The position numbers and the translations under genes were made by a program. This document shows, in pieces, positions 25,481 to 34,159 of a DNA stretch of 53,326 bases (positions are counted from its first letter, which is position 1; the number at the start of each line of letters is the position of its first letter). The notes under the pieces are model-generated. The model worked only from the letters and a program-made list of their open reading frames with translations, made no database searches and was not told where the DNA came from. Source of the stretch: Nonomuraea basaltis (GTDB lineage Bacteria; Actinomycetota; Actinomycetes; Streptosporangiales; Streptosporangiaceae); the NCBI RefSeq assembly GCF_005893125.1, contig NZ_VCJS01000077.1, positions 1 to 53,326 of the forward strand. Reading direction: 5' to 3'.

Positions 25481-25876
25481 CTAGGGCTGTTTCTTGAGCC
25501 AGACCCACAGCAATTTCAGCGGTTTGATGAATTTCGCGAGCACCGCAGTGGCGACCGCGCTGCAGATCCAGTGCGATGTGCAGCCGTCGTACACCTGTTC
25601 CCAGGTCTGGAACTGTTTCTGGTTCCAACGGGCTTTGTAAACGTCGATCCGGTAATAGACCGAATTGTCCCGAAGGCTCTTTACCGAGACGACGCCGTCG
25701 TAACACTGGCCCGGGTCGTCAACGCTGAAGACCCACCCGTTCATGCTGCACTGCAAGTAGTAGCCGCTTGGCTCGGCCCGGGCGGAGGGCGCCGTGACGG
25801 TGAACAACGAAGCGATTGTCGTGAGCACGAGCGCCCGTGCGGCAGCTTTGCGGATCAGGATTTTCTTGCTATACAA
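25481..25876 (-). CDS. Small secreted protein, 131 aa
   Basis: From a TTG start at 25876 with GGAGG upstream. The N-terminus is a clear signal peptide (KKILIRKAAARALVLTTIASLFTVTAPSARA, cut before EPSGYY). The mature part has four cysteines (LQCSMNG, GQCYDG, DGCTSHWICS), aromatic residues and a hydrophobic, basic tail (LLWVWLKKQP). I do not recognise the family. The frame is open up to 26032 but the region before 25876 does not look coding. It converges with the methyltransferase gene. A bioactive or surface-attached role is possible but unsupported. Confidence 0.7.
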   Translation of the reverse strand: MYSKKILIRKAAARALVLTTIASLFTVTAPSARAEPSGYYLQCSMNGWVFSVDDPGQCYDGVVSVKSLRDNSVYYRIDVYKARWNQKQFQTWEQVYDGCTSHWICSAVATAVLAKFIKPLKLLWVWLKKQP

Positions 25877-26084
25877 AGCATCCTCCAAACTCGGTTGCTG
25901 TTGCCCGTATTTCCGCCGAGGTAGTTCGTGAAACACTGCACAGGGCTCGCGTGGCCTATCCCGCCGTTCATGCTGCCATACGGCCGGCGATCCCGCCGTG
26001 ACCTCAGGGCGCGCCGATGTTCCCGAACACAAAGGCGCCCTTTAGGCGGACTGCCCATCTTGTACTGCTCGCCCTGCCAAGCCT

Positions 26085-27542
26085 CTAGGTGTCAGCGCTG
26101 TGGCCCGGCGAGAGCCGAGAACGCAGCCGAAGCCCCAGGACCACGGCCAGACCGAAGGTCACGAGCAGGGCCGCGACGGCGAAAGTCCAGTGGGTCCCGC
26201 GAGCCACCTCCGCTGACGCGGCTGTGGTCACATCACTCGTGCCGGCGGCGAAGGAGAAGACCGCCCCCATGACCGACGCGCCGGTCATGAGGCCCAGGTT
26301 CCGGGAGAGATTCAGCATGCCCGACACCAGGCCACGCTGGCGCGAGGAGACATCCTTCATGACCGCGGTGTTGTTGGCTGCCTGAAACAGCGCGTAGCCG
26401 GCGGTGACGGCAACCAGGGGCAGGACATATCCGATCACACCGGCTGCCGTGGGCATCAAGGAGAGCATTACGGCGCCGCCGATGATGCCGATGAGCCCGA
26501 CGACCACCATGGCCTCGGCTCCGAAGCGATCGGTGGCGCGGCCTGCCGGGACGCCGGTGAGGGCGGACACTGCGGGGCCCGCTGACATCACCAGACCGAC
26601 AATGGCCGGGTCGAGGTCGAGTGCCCCGGCCAGGTGGAAGGGCCCCACGACGAGAGTGGTCATCATGACGGTCGAGACCAGGGCGCTCGTCGTCAGGCCG
26701 GCGGTGAGGACGGGGTCGCGGAGCGTCGAAAGGGTGAGCAGCGGGGATGAGACCCGGCTCTCGGTGATGACGAACAGGGCGAGGCCTGCCCCCGAGATGA
26801 TGAGCAATCCGATGGCCAGCGGGCCGAACGAGTTCCCTTCGACCGTCATGGCCAGCGCGTACGCGCCCAGGGTGATCGCCAGTAACGCCGCGCCCACGGT
26901 GTCGAACCGCTGGCGTGCGGAGCTCGTCGCTGGTGCGGAGCCGGGCAGCACCTGGAATGTGAGCGCGAGCGTGAGAAGGCCGAGCGGCACGCCGACCAGG
27001 AAGATCGCACGCCAGCCGAAGACCGCGATCAGGACTCCACCGAGGGAGGGTCCTAGCGCCGTGCCGACTGCTGACATCGTTCCGAGCAGTCCCATGACCC
27101 TGCCGGTACGGCCCTTGGGCACCGTCTCGCCGACGAAGGCCATGGTCAGCGCCATCATGCACGCGGCGCCGACTCCTTGGAGTGCCCGGGCGGCGACCAG
27201 GAGGGGAAGGTTCGGGGCGAGACCGCACAGCAGCGTCGCGAGGGTGAACACGGCGATGCCACTCAGCAGGAGGCGACGTCGGCCGGCGAGGTCGCCGAGT
27301 CGGCCGACTCCGATGATCAGTGTCGTGATGGCCAGAAGGTAGGCGATCACGACCCACTGGACCTCGTTGAAGGCCGCGTCGAAGGCCGCAGCCATGTTCG
27401 GCAGGCCGACGTTTGCGCTGCTGATGCTCAGTGAGGGCAGGAGCATGGACAGCGACAGTGCGGTGAGCGCCCAGGCCAGTGGTGGACGGCGTGCAGGCGA
27501 TGTCTGCTCAGGCTCGGTGCCCGCAGGGGTTGCTGGTCTCAA
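26085..27542 (-). CDS. MFS drug-type exporter (DHA2, EmrB/QacA-like)
   Basis: 485 residues with about 14 hydrophobic segments. Signatures are ISSANVGLPNMAAAFDA in helix 1, GRLGDLAGRRRLLLSG (motif A) and GTALGPSLGGVLIAVFGWRAIFLVGVPLG (motif C), typical of proton-driven multidrug or metabolite exporters. The TTG start at 27542 follows GGAAGAGG by 8 bases. An ATG at 27647 would leave only 29 bases to the divergent LysR gene, too little for two promoters. It is probably controlled by that LysR protein. Substrate unknown. Confidence 0.85.
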   Translation of the reverse strand: MRPATPAGTEPEQTSPARRPPLAWALTALSLSMLLPSLSISSANVGLPNMAAAFDAAFNEVQWVVIAYLLAITTLIIGVGRLGDLAGRRRLLLSGIAVFTLATLLCGLAPNLPLLVAARALQGVGAACMMALTMAFVGETVPKGRTGRVMGLLGTMSAVGTALGPSLGGVLIAVFGWRAIFLVGVPLGLLTLALTFQVLPGSAPATSSARQRFDTVGAALLAITLGAYALAMTVEGNSFGPLAIGLLIISGAGLALFVITESRVSSPLLTLSTLRDPVLTAGLTTSALVSTVMMTTLVVGPFHLAGALDLDPAIVGLVMSAGPAVSALTGVPAGRATDRFGAEAMVVVGLIGIIGGAVMLSLMPTAAGVIGYVLPLVAVTAGYALFQAANNTAVMKDVSSRQRGLVSGMLNLSRNLGLMTGASVMGAVFSFAAGTSDVTTAASAEVARGTHWTFAVAALLVTFGLAVVLGLRLRSRLSPGHSADT

Positions 27543-27676
27543 GATGATGGCCTCTTCCTGGAGTCCGGGGTCGCAATGAACGTAGGTCTCGGTTCCGACC
27601 TGGCGGAAGGCGCAATGATGGAAAGCCATTTGTGTATGAAGCGCCATGTCTGGTTTTTCTGTGAGATCGTGTTCGC

Positions 27677-28603
27677 ATGGCCCGGCCCGATCTGAATTTG
27701 CTGGTCACGCTGGACGTCCTGCTCGAGGAGTGCAGCGTGACGCGGGCGGGAGAACGGCTTGCGCTCAGTCCGTCTGCGATGAGTCGCGCGCTCGCGCGAT
27801 TGCGGCGAGCCACGGGTGACCCGCTGCTGGTGCGGGCCGGCCGAGGGCTGGTGCCCACGCCCCGCGCCTTGGAGTTGCGCGAGCGCGTGCATGGCTTGGT
27901 CCAGGACGCCGAAGAGGTATTGCGGCCGGCCGAGAAGCTGGACCTGGCGACGCTGGAGAGGACTTTCGCGTTGCGCAGCAGCGATGGATTCGTGGAAAGA
28001 TTCGGTCCCGCGTTGGTCGCCAAGGTCGGCAGAGAGGCCCCTGGCGTGCGACTGCGGTTCCTGCAGAAGACCAAGAAGGACGCAGGTCCCTTGCGAGAGG
28101 GCATGGTCGACCTGGAGACGGGCGTCGTCGAGCACGCTCTGGCTCCGGACGTGTTGAGCAAGCCCCTGTTCACCGACCGGTTCATCGGGGTGGTGCGGAG
28201 CGAGCACCCGCTGAGCACCGGGAAGGTGACGACGGCCCGGTATGCCTCCTCGCGACACGTGCACGTCTCGCGGCGCGGTCTGACGGAGGGGCTGGTGGAT
28301 GAGGCTCTTCGCCCGACGGGCCGCCGGCGGGAAATCGTGACGGTCGTCGACGGCTTCAGCGCCGCGTTGGCCCTGGCGAAGGCTTCGGACCTGGTTGCCA
28401 CGGTTCCGGAGCGTCACACCGAGAACCTGCGGCGAGGGATGCGCTCCTTCGAGCTGCCCTTCAGCGCTCCCGAAGTGACGGTGTCGCTGCTGTGGCACGT
28501 CCGACTCGACGCAGACCCGGCTCACCGATGGCTGCGCAACAGCGTGCTCGGTGTGTGTCGCTTCGGCGGGCCTGAGTCGATGCGCTCAGGCGTGGGTGAG
28601 TAG
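27677..28603 (+). CDS. LysR-family transcriptional regulator
   Basis: 308 residues: an N-terminal winged helix (DLNLLVTLDVLLEECSVTRAGERLALSPSAMSRALARLR) and a type II periplasmic-binding effector domain, closest in style to the NodD/PcpR group (RFIGVVRSEHPLS). It is divergent from the MFS exporter. The shared region has the palindrome ATGGAAAGCCAT (27618-27629), a possible binding site. Members usually activate the neighbouring gene when a small molecule is bound. The effector is unknown. Confidence 0.9.
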   Translation: MARPDLNLLVTLDVLLEECSVTRAGERLALSPSAMSRALARLRRATGDPLLVRAGRGLVPTPRALELRERVHGLVQDAEEVLRPAEKLDLATLERTFALRSSDGFVERFGPALVAKVGREAPGVRLRFLQKTKKDAGPLREGMVDLETGVVEHALAPDVLSKPLFTDRFIGVVRSEHPLSTGKVTTARYASSRHVHVSRRGLTEGLVDEALRPTGRRREIVTVVDGFSAALALAKASDLVATVPERHTENLRRGMRSFELPFSAPEVTVSLLWHVRLDADPAHRWLRNSVLGVCRFGGPESMRSGVGE

Positions 28604-28648
28604 CTCGGCCCAAGCGAACGGTCCTCCGGAGACGGCATTGTTCTCTCT

Positions 28649-31555
28649 ATGCATTCCGATAGCGCGCAATTTCCGGCTGCTGGGCTGAGGCCGTCCTGCC
28701 CTGAATGTGGCAGTGCGCTCAGCGGGCCCGTACGCGCGTGCCCGCGCTGCGGCCTGCCGCTGAGCGGGCCCGTCGCGGCGGAGCTGTGGCAGGTGGACGG
28801 CGCGCTGGCAAGCCTGCGGGCGCGCGAGGCCCAACTGCTCGGGCGACGCGGGTATCTGCTCAGCCTGCTCAGGGTGGACCGCGAACGTATCGCTACGGGC
28901 TCCCGGTCGAGCGGCGGTCCGGGGGAGGCCGAGGCAGAAGGGCGGCAGGGTGCCGGGGCCGACGAGCAGCCGGTGGTGGCCGGGGCCCGCGGGTGGGCCG
29001 GCGGTGCTGCCGGTTCAGGCGCTGGTGACCGTGCTTCTGCGGGCCGGCCGTGGCCCGCTCAGGAGGTCTCGCGCAGGACCACGCAGAACCTGCTGCTGAT
29101 CCTCGGTGGCCTCCTGCTCACGGTGGCGGCGGTCGTGTTCATCCTGGTGAGCTGGGGCCATCTCGGTATCGCCGGGCGGAGCGCGGTCCTCGTGGCGATC
29201 ACCGGGGTGACGCTGGCCGTACCCGCGCTCCTGCTCAGGCGGGGCCTCACCTCGACCGCCGAGACGGTCGGGGCGCTGGGTCTGGCGCTGATGCTGCTCG
29301 ACGGCTATGCGGCCCGCCGCGTCGGCCTGCTCGACAGCCTGTCGGGGGCGGACTACGCAGCGGGGGCGATCGGGCTGACGGCGCTCGTGGCGGCGGCGTA
29401 TGCCAGGCTCCTCCGGCTCACGCTGCCGATGCCCATCGCGATCGTGCTGATCCAGATCCCGCTGCCGCTGCTGGCGATCGACGCGGGCCGTACCTGGTTG
29501 ACCGTGGCCCTCACCACCACGGCCGTGCTGGACGCGGGCGTCTGGATCGCCGCCCGCCGGGCCGCGGCAGCACGGACGCGGGGGCTCCGTGTGACCGCGG
29601 CCGTCTGCCTCGGCAGCACCGGGACGATCGCCCTCATGACGGCCGGCTTCCTCACGGTGATCGCCGAGACCGTCATTGCCGCCCTGCCGCACGCGGGAGC
29701 GCTGGTCGTGCTCGCCGCCGTCGGCATGTTCATCGCCCTGCGTGTGGACGGCTCCACTCGCGCGCTTCCCGTCGTCCTGGCGGCGACGGCTCTGACCCTC
29801 GCCCTGGCCGCGCCGATCCGCCCGCTGCTGCGAGACGACTGGCAGGTCCTGCCGTACACCGCCGCCGCCCTGGCCGTGATGGCTCTCGCCGTGCTGTTGC
29901 CGAGCCGCCTGCGCACGGCGGGTGTGGCCTCCGGCGGTGTGCTCGCTCTGGTGTCCGCGCTGCCGCTCACGCCTGAGGCGGTGATCGTCCTGCTCAGCCC
30001 GCTCAGCCGGCTGGACGAGGTCTGGGCCGGCCCTGCCTGGCCATGGGCCCCGGTCGGGATCGCGCGCCCCGCCACGATCGCCTTTGCGCTGCTGGCGCTG
30101 GCCTGCGCCGTACTCGCCAGGTGGAGGCGGAATCCGGGCGCATTCGTGTTCGGCACGCCGGCGGTCGTGCTGGTGCCGGTGGCCTACGGGCTCGGCTACG
30201 TACCGGCGGTCGCCGTGTTCGTCGCTCTCGCGCTGCTGCTCACGGCGGTCGCGACGAGGTATCAGGCCGCCACCTGGGCGGCCGGGTTCGCTGCCGTTCA
30301 GGCCGTCACCTGGTCGCTGGCCATGGAGGGTGCGACCTACGTGACGCTCGGGGTCCTCTTCGCCGCGTGGGCGATCCTCTACCGCAGGCCCGCCGCGCTG
30401 ACCGGAGCGGTGCTGAGCGGCGGCGGACTGCTGTGGGCGCTGCTCGCCGGAGCCGGCCTGCCCGTGCTGGACTCCTGCGCGGTGGGGCTGGCCGTGGCGG
30501 CCGCCCTGGCCCTTGCCGCCGGGTACGGCACGCCGCCCGCAAAGCACGACGACGATACGCCGTCCGCACAGCCGGGGGTCTGGTCGCCGAGGACGTTCGG
30601 CCATGGACTGGCCGTCGTTCTCGCGACACTGTCCGTTCTGCCGGTCATCGACGCCGTCGCCTCCGTGCTCGGCTCCTACGTTCCGGCGGTCGCCCCCTGG
30701 CGGGGCCTGCCGCAACTCGCCGAACAGCGCCTGCTGGTCGCGCCTGCCCTCGCTCTGTCAGGAGCGGTACTGACACTCGTCACCCGCCCGTTCGCGGCGG
30801 TGATCATCGGGTCCGTCGTGGTCGCGGTGGTCCCGGTCACGGTGCCCATGCCGTACCCGCTGGTCCTGGTCCTGCTGGTGGCGGGAACGGCGGCAGCCGC
30901 GGCCGTGGCCACCAGGAACCGGATGGGTGCGGGTGCGGCGCTCTGGCTGGGCTCGCTCGCCATCGGCTGGGCGCTGGCGTTCCAGTGGGCGACGCTGGCG
31001 GTGCTGCCCGCGCTGGCGCTGGTCGCCGGAGCGTCGGCCGTGCTGGGCAGGGCCAGGTTCGCCGCCATGGCCGTCTCGGGCCTGCTCGTCGCCGGGGAGG
31101 CGGTCGCGGTCGCGCGGGCCATGGGGGTGGAGGCGATCGAGGCCTACACGCTGCCTTTCGCGCTGGTGCTGCTCGCGCTCGGCTGGTGGCGCACAAGGGG
31201 CAGGCAGATCTCGTCCTGGCCGGTCTACGGGCCGGGCCTGGCGTTGGCGTTCGCGCCGAGCTTGCTGGCCGAGGCCGGCTCGCTCCGCTCGCTGCTGCTG
31301 GGGATCGCCGCGCTGGCCGTGACCCTTGCCGGGGCGAAGGGCAGGCTGCAGGCCCCGGCGGTGCTCGGCGGGCTCACGCTGGCGGCGGTGACGCTGCGGG
31401 AGCTCGCGCCATGGATCGCGGAGCTGGTGGGCGTGGTGCCGAGGTGGATGCCGATCGCGGTCGGCGGGCTGCTGCTCCTGGTGGTGGGCGCGACCTATGA
31501 GGCGCGCAAACGCGACGTGATCAGGCTCAAGGATGCCGTCGCAAAGTTGCGGTGA
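28649..31555 (+). CDS. Large membrane protein with N-terminal zinc ribbon, 968 aa
   Basis: Starts with a double CxxC zinc ribbon (CPECG and CPRCG, about residues 15-35), then a helical segment and a Gly/Ala-rich linker. From about residue 145 on come roughly 25 hydrophobic helices with almost no long soluble loops. It ends with a short basic helix. The composition is dominated by Ala, Leu, Val and Gly. I know of similarly built large actinobacterial membrane proteins without function and cannot assign one. The stop TGA overlaps a GTG that opens a relic of a SpoU gene. Confidence 0.8.
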   Translation: MHSDSAQFPAAGLRPSCPECGSALSGPVRACPRCGLPLSGPVAAELWQVDGALASLRAREAQLLGRRGYLLSLLRVDRERIATGSRSSGGPGEAEAEGRQGAGADEQPVVAGARGWAGGAAGSGAGDRASAGRPWPAQEVSRRTTQNLLLILGGLLLTVAAVVFILVSWGHLGIAGRSAVLVAITGVTLAVPALLLRRGLTSTAETVGALGLALMLLDGYAARRVGLLDSLSGADYAAGAIGLTALVAAAYARLLRLTLPMPIAIVLIQIPLPLLAIDAGRTWLTVALTTTAVLDAGVWIAARRAAAARTRGLRVTAAVCLGSTGTIALMTAGFLTVIAETVIAALPHAGALVVLAAVGMFIALRVDGSTRALPVVLAATALTLALAAPIRPLLRDDWQVLPYTAAALAVMALAVLLPSRLRTAGVASGGVLALVSALPLTPEAVIVLLSPLSRLDEVWAGPAWPWAPVGIARPATIAFALLALACAVLARWRRNPGAFVFGTPAVVLVPVAYGLGYVPAVAVFVALALLLTAVATRYQAATWAAGFAAVQAVTWSLAMEGATYVTLGVLFAAWAILYRRPAALTGAVLSGGGLLWALLAGAGLPVLDSCAVGLAVAAALALAAGYGTPPAKHDDDTPSAQPGVWSPRTFGHGLAVVLATLSVLPVIDAVASVLGSYVPAVAPWRGLPQLAEQRLLVAPALALSGAVLTLVTRPFAAVIIGSVVVAVVPVTVPMPYPLVLVLLVAGTAAAAAVATRNRMGAGAALWLGSLAIGWALAFQWATLAVLPALALVAGASAVLGRARFAAMAVSGLLVAGEAVAVARAMGVEAIEAYTLPFALVLLALGWWRTRGRQISSWPVYGPGLALAFAPSLLAEAGSLRSLLLGIAALAVTLAGAKGRLQAPAVLGGLTLAAVTLRELAPWIAELVGVVPRWMPIAVGGLLLLVVGATYEARKRDVIRLKDAVAKLR

Positions 31556-31653
31556 ACATCTGGAGCGCGGCGGCGTTGTCCAACGGCGTGGGCTCGCTCA
31601 ACGTGGTGGCCGCCGCCGCGATCGCCTGCCGTGGTTTGATGGGCGTGAAGTGA
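31552..31653 (+). pseudogene. Relic of a SpoU/TrmH methyltransferase C-terminus
   Basis: A 33-codon frame opens with GTG overlapping the previous stop and ends at TGA 31651-31653. It contains GVGSLNVVAAAAIACRGLM, which matches 17 of 19 residues of motif III in the intact gene at 24619-25449 (GVDSLNVVAAAAIACHGLM). No other part of the enzyme is next to it. It is a gene fragment; expression as a peptide is possible but unlikely. Confidence 0.75.
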
Positions 31654-31689
31654 TCACGCTTGTTGCCGTTCGAGATGGGAGACGAGCTT

Positions 31690-32241
31690 GTGATCAGCAG
31701 TTCGGCGCCGCAAGGGTTCAGCGACCTCTGGTCGGAGGACCGGGAGCGGCAGAACGCCGCCTATGAGGAGATGATGAAGGCGACCGGGGAGCCGGTTTCC
31801 TGGGCTTACGAGGTGTGGGACGAGGTGGTCGGCAACCTTGCCCATGAGGACAATCACAACCGCGCGATCGCGGCGCAGATCCTCTGCAACCTGGCTCTCA
31901 GCGACCCGGAGCAGCGCATTCTGGACGGCCTCGCCCCGCTGATCGAAGTGACCAGGGACAAGCGGTTCGTGACGGCGCGGCACTGCCTGCAGTCCTTGTG
32001 GAAGATCGGGCTCGCCGGACCCGCCCAGCGGACGGCCGTGGTCGGCGCGCTGGCCGCTCGATTCGCCGATTGCGCGCCGGAGAAGAACTCCACCCTCATC
32101 CGGAACGACATCGTCGTCGGACTGCGAAACCTGCACAAGGCCACCGGCGATGAGACGATCGAGCGACGGGCACAGGCGCTCATCGAGACCGAGGACGACC
32201 TCAAATACCGCAGCAAGTACGCCAAATCCTGGCGTCAATGA
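31690..32241 (+). CDS. HEAT-repeat-like small protein, 183 aa
   Basis: GTG start with GGGAG 8 bases upstream; an ATG at 31675 is an alternative. The sequence is a run of paired helices (RAIAAQILCNLALSDPEQRILDGLAPLIEVT, ARHCLQSLWKIGLAGPAQRTAVVGALAARF, IRNDIVVGLRNLHKATGDETI) that looks like three HEAT/ARM units. Such proteins serve as binding scaffolds. It ends with a basic tail (KYRSKYAKSWRQ). No signal peptide or membrane part. It converges with the Roadblock gene after about 105 bases. Confidence 0.75.
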   Translation: MISSSAPQGFSDLWSEDRERQNAAYEEMMKATGEPVSWAYEVWDEVVGNLAHEDNHNRAIAAQILCNLALSDPEQRILDGLAPLIEVTRDKRFVTARHCLQSLWKIGLAGPAQRTAVVGALAARFADCAPEKNSTLIRNDIVVGLRNLHKATGDETIERRAQALIETEDDLKYRSKYAKSWRQ

Positions 32242-32346
32242 CGTCGTCGACTCCAGATGTGACAGCCATGCCGGCCGAAGGCGGGCGTGACGGCGAGTGG
32301 AGTGGCCGGTGCCGCTGACACCCGCCCGCTCCCTGGCGGTCTCCCC

Positions 32347-32724
32347 TCAGTTGAGGCTTCCCTTCGTGAGCAGGATGTCCAGCCGCTCGACCGTGGGGCG
32401 CGACTCCACGTGCAACCGCGGTACGTCCAGCCCCTCGTCGGCCAGTACGGCGAGCAGGCCCATCCGCCCCACGGCGTACACGACGATGTAGCCGCCGCGA
32501 CACCGGATCACGACCTCGCGCAGGTCTCCCATGCCCACCTCCGCCCCGGTGCGTTTCCCGAGACCGAGGGTCGCGGCGGCCAGTGCCGACACCACCTCGG
32601 GCCGGGCGCCGTCCGTATCGGCGACGACGAGCAGTCCGTCCACCGTTGCGACAGCGGTTTCCATCACCCCCGTCACCTGCTCTCGAAGGAGGTGAAGCTC
32701 CGTGAGAATCGGGTTCTGCGCCAT
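32347..32724 (-). CDS. Roadblock/LC7-domain protein
   Basis: 125 residues. The fold signature is clear: helix LTELHLLREQVTGVMETAVATVDGLLVVADTDG, then SALAAATLGLGKRTGAE, then strands VVIRCRGGYIVVYAVGRMGLLAVLAD. Roadblock proteins dimerise and usually serve as GTPase activators or scaffolds, for example MglB or actinomycete conservon proteins. The start at 32724 has GAGGAAG upstream; an ATG at 32760 overlapping the previous gene by 17 bases is also possible. It follows the DUF4388-like gene on the same strand. No partner GTPase is in this window. Confidence 0.85.
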   Translation of the reverse strand: MAQNPILTELHLLREQVTGVMETAVATVDGLLVVADTDGARPEVVSALAAATLGLGKRTGAEVGMGDLREVVIRCRGGYIVVYAVGRMGLLAVLADEGLDVPRLHVESRPTVERLDILLTKGSLN

Positions 32725-32743
32725 GATCACGACTTCCTCGCTG

Positions 32744-33565
32744 CTAATTACTGTGGTCATCGGTGTTCAGCGCTCCTGCGATCGTGCCTGCTGCCGCACT
32801 GCGGCGTGGTAGCAGCGGGAGGCGCAACGAAGTGTCGGTGGGATGGTCATCGGCGTCCGCCGCGGTCGGGCTCGGGTCGAGCAGCCCTTCCTGCACCATA
32901 TGCGCGATTTCCTGCATGACGACGAAGAGGCCCTGGCCGAGAGAGAAGGCGATGTCGCGGGGGGTGCGGCGGCCCGTGGCCTTGGCGAGTACGGAGTGGC
33001 GTAACGCGGCAGCCTGGATCGCCGGGGCAGCCGCCGGCCGCACGGCCAGCGGCCTGCACTGAGGTGTCACACCTGCGTCCTCCCAGCTGGAGGCGATCTC
33101 CAGGCGGCGTGCGGTCTCGCGATCCAGGCGTTCGACGGGGATGCCGGGAAGTACCAGCAGCTGAGGCAGGAGGTCGTCGGGGCCCAGAGGCTCCATCGCC
33201 CCGGGCCCGGCGCCGAACAGGGCCATCGCGAAGAGGGCGTCGAACGTGGCCGAGAGGCACACCGCCTCCAGCCCGGCGATGCCGACGCTGTCGCGCGCGA
33301 TGAGCTCGGGACCGACCCGTCCAGCGGGAGCGCCGGCCGTGAATGCGGCGTTCCAAGCGGACTCGCTGACGCGCCCCGACCGGATGAGCAGCGACTCCGG
33401 GCCGGGCGACGCCGGGGTGGTGGCGGCGATCACAAGGCCGTTTCGCAAGTGGACGACGCCGCCGGGGCTGCCGTCGACCCGCAGCCGACCGGAGGGCATC
33501 ACTTGCGTGCCGTATCGCAGCATTGAGCCCACAGGGCTCAAGTCTTCGACCTCTTGCGCTGACAC
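32744..33565 (-). CDS. DUF4388/PATAN-like protein, 273 aa
   Basis: Starts with GTG at 33565. The N-terminal part (GRLRVDGSPGGVVHLRNGLVIAATTPASPGPESLLIRSGRVSESAWN) follows the pattern of DUF4388/PATAN domains, which lie next to Roadblock proteins and response regulators. The C-terminal part has a helical segment (PRDIAFSLGQGLFVVMQEIAHMVQEG) like a winged helix. It is soluble. It is probably co-transcribed with the downstream Roadblock gene and divergent from a second Roadblock-like gene. The family assignment is by pattern and not certain. Confidence 0.7.
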   Translation of the reverse strand: MSAQEVEDLSPVGSMLRYGTQVMPSGRLRVDGSPGGVVHLRNGLVIAATTPASPGPESLLIRSGRVSESAWNAAFTAGAPAGRVGPELIARDSVGIAGLEAVCLSATFDALFAMALFGAGPGAMEPLGPDDLLPQLLVLPGIPVERLDRETARRLEIASSWEDAGVTPQCRPLAVRPAAAPAIQAAALRHSVLAKATGRRTPRDIAFSLGQGLFVVMQEIAHMVQEGLLDPSPTAADADDHPTDTSLRLPLLPRRSAAAGTIAGALNTDDHSN

Positions 33566-33639
33566 TTACGGCCCTTCACTATCTGGAGCCACAAGAGTAC
33601 TTTATGTCCCTGTAGGTGCAAAAGATCAGAAAGGGCCAA

Positions 33640-34005
33640 ATGAACATCGATACTGCGCTCAAAGAAGCAATGACCATTGAGGGTGCGCTGGGTGCGGCGC
33701 TCGTCGATTACGGCAGCGGCATGGCTCTGGGCGCCGTCGGGGGCGGCCGCGATCTCGACCTGGAGCTCGCGGCTGCCGGGAACACTGACGTCGTACGGGC
33801 CAAGCTGCGCACCCTGGCCACGCTCAACATGGACGAAGAGATCGAGGACATCCTGATCACACTGAGGAAGCAGTATCACGTCATCCGGCTGCTCTCGGCT
33901 CCTGGCGGCCAGCTCTTCCTGTACATCGTCCTCGACCGGGACCGCGCCAATCTCGCGCTTGCCCGGCATAGTCTCAAGCGTATCGAGGGTGCGATTTCCC
34001 TCTGA
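33640..34005 (+). CDS. Roadblock-like small protein, 121 aa
   Basis: ATG at 33640 after AAGGG. The chain shows an alternating helix/strand pattern: LKEAMTIEGALGAALVDYGSGMALGAVGG, then NTDVVRAKLRTLATLNMDEEIEDILITLRKQYHVIRLL, then GQLFLYIVLDRDRANLALARHSLKRIE. This is typical of small Roadblock/profilin-like proteins in actinobacteria that carry the phrase 'EDILITLxxQYHIIR'. It is divergent from the DUF4388-like gene with 74 bases between starts. It may form a heterodimer with the other Roadblock protein; this is inference. Confidence 0.8.
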   Translation: MNIDTALKEAMTIEGALGAALVDYGSGMALGAVGGGRDLDLELAAAGNTDVVRAKLRTLATLNMDEEIEDILITLRKQYHVIRLLSAPGGQLFLYIVLDRDRANLALARHSLKRIEGAISL

Positions 34006-34054
34006 CTCTGACGGTAATGAATATCTGACGAGAGTCGTTCTCGAAGGCGGCCGG

Positions 34055-34076
34055 CTCCTGCTCTCCTCTGCAGGAG
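34055..34076. terminator. Inverted repeat after the Roadblock-like gene
   Basis: CTCCTGC (34055-34061) and GCAGGAG (34070-34076), 7-base perfect arms with an 8-base loop. It lies 50 bases past the stop of the Roadblock-like gene, in the gap before the convergent monooxygenase. Possible terminator without a T-run. Confidence 0.4.
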
Positions 34077-34117
34077 TATCCGCTCGCCGCCCCGGATGGG
34101 CCTGGTAGCGCCCGTGT

Positions 34118-34147
34118 GGTCGTCGTCGGCGCGATCTTCAGATCGGC
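34118..34147 (+). pseudogene. Possible second SpoU relic (motif I)
   Basis: One plus-strand frame reads VGAIFRSAAA, identical to motif I of the intact SpoU gene (around 25010-25040). About 25 of 30 bases agree, with differences mostly at third positions. It lies in non-coding DNA between convergent genes. It is short, so chance is not fully excluded. Confidence 0.4.
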
Positions 34148-34159
34148 GGCTGCCTCCGT

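Noticed and set aside
32201..32503. A 100-codon minus-strand frame at the HEAT/Roadblock junction
   Set aside because: It overlaps both real genes, is Arg/Gly-rich and lacks a ribosome site.
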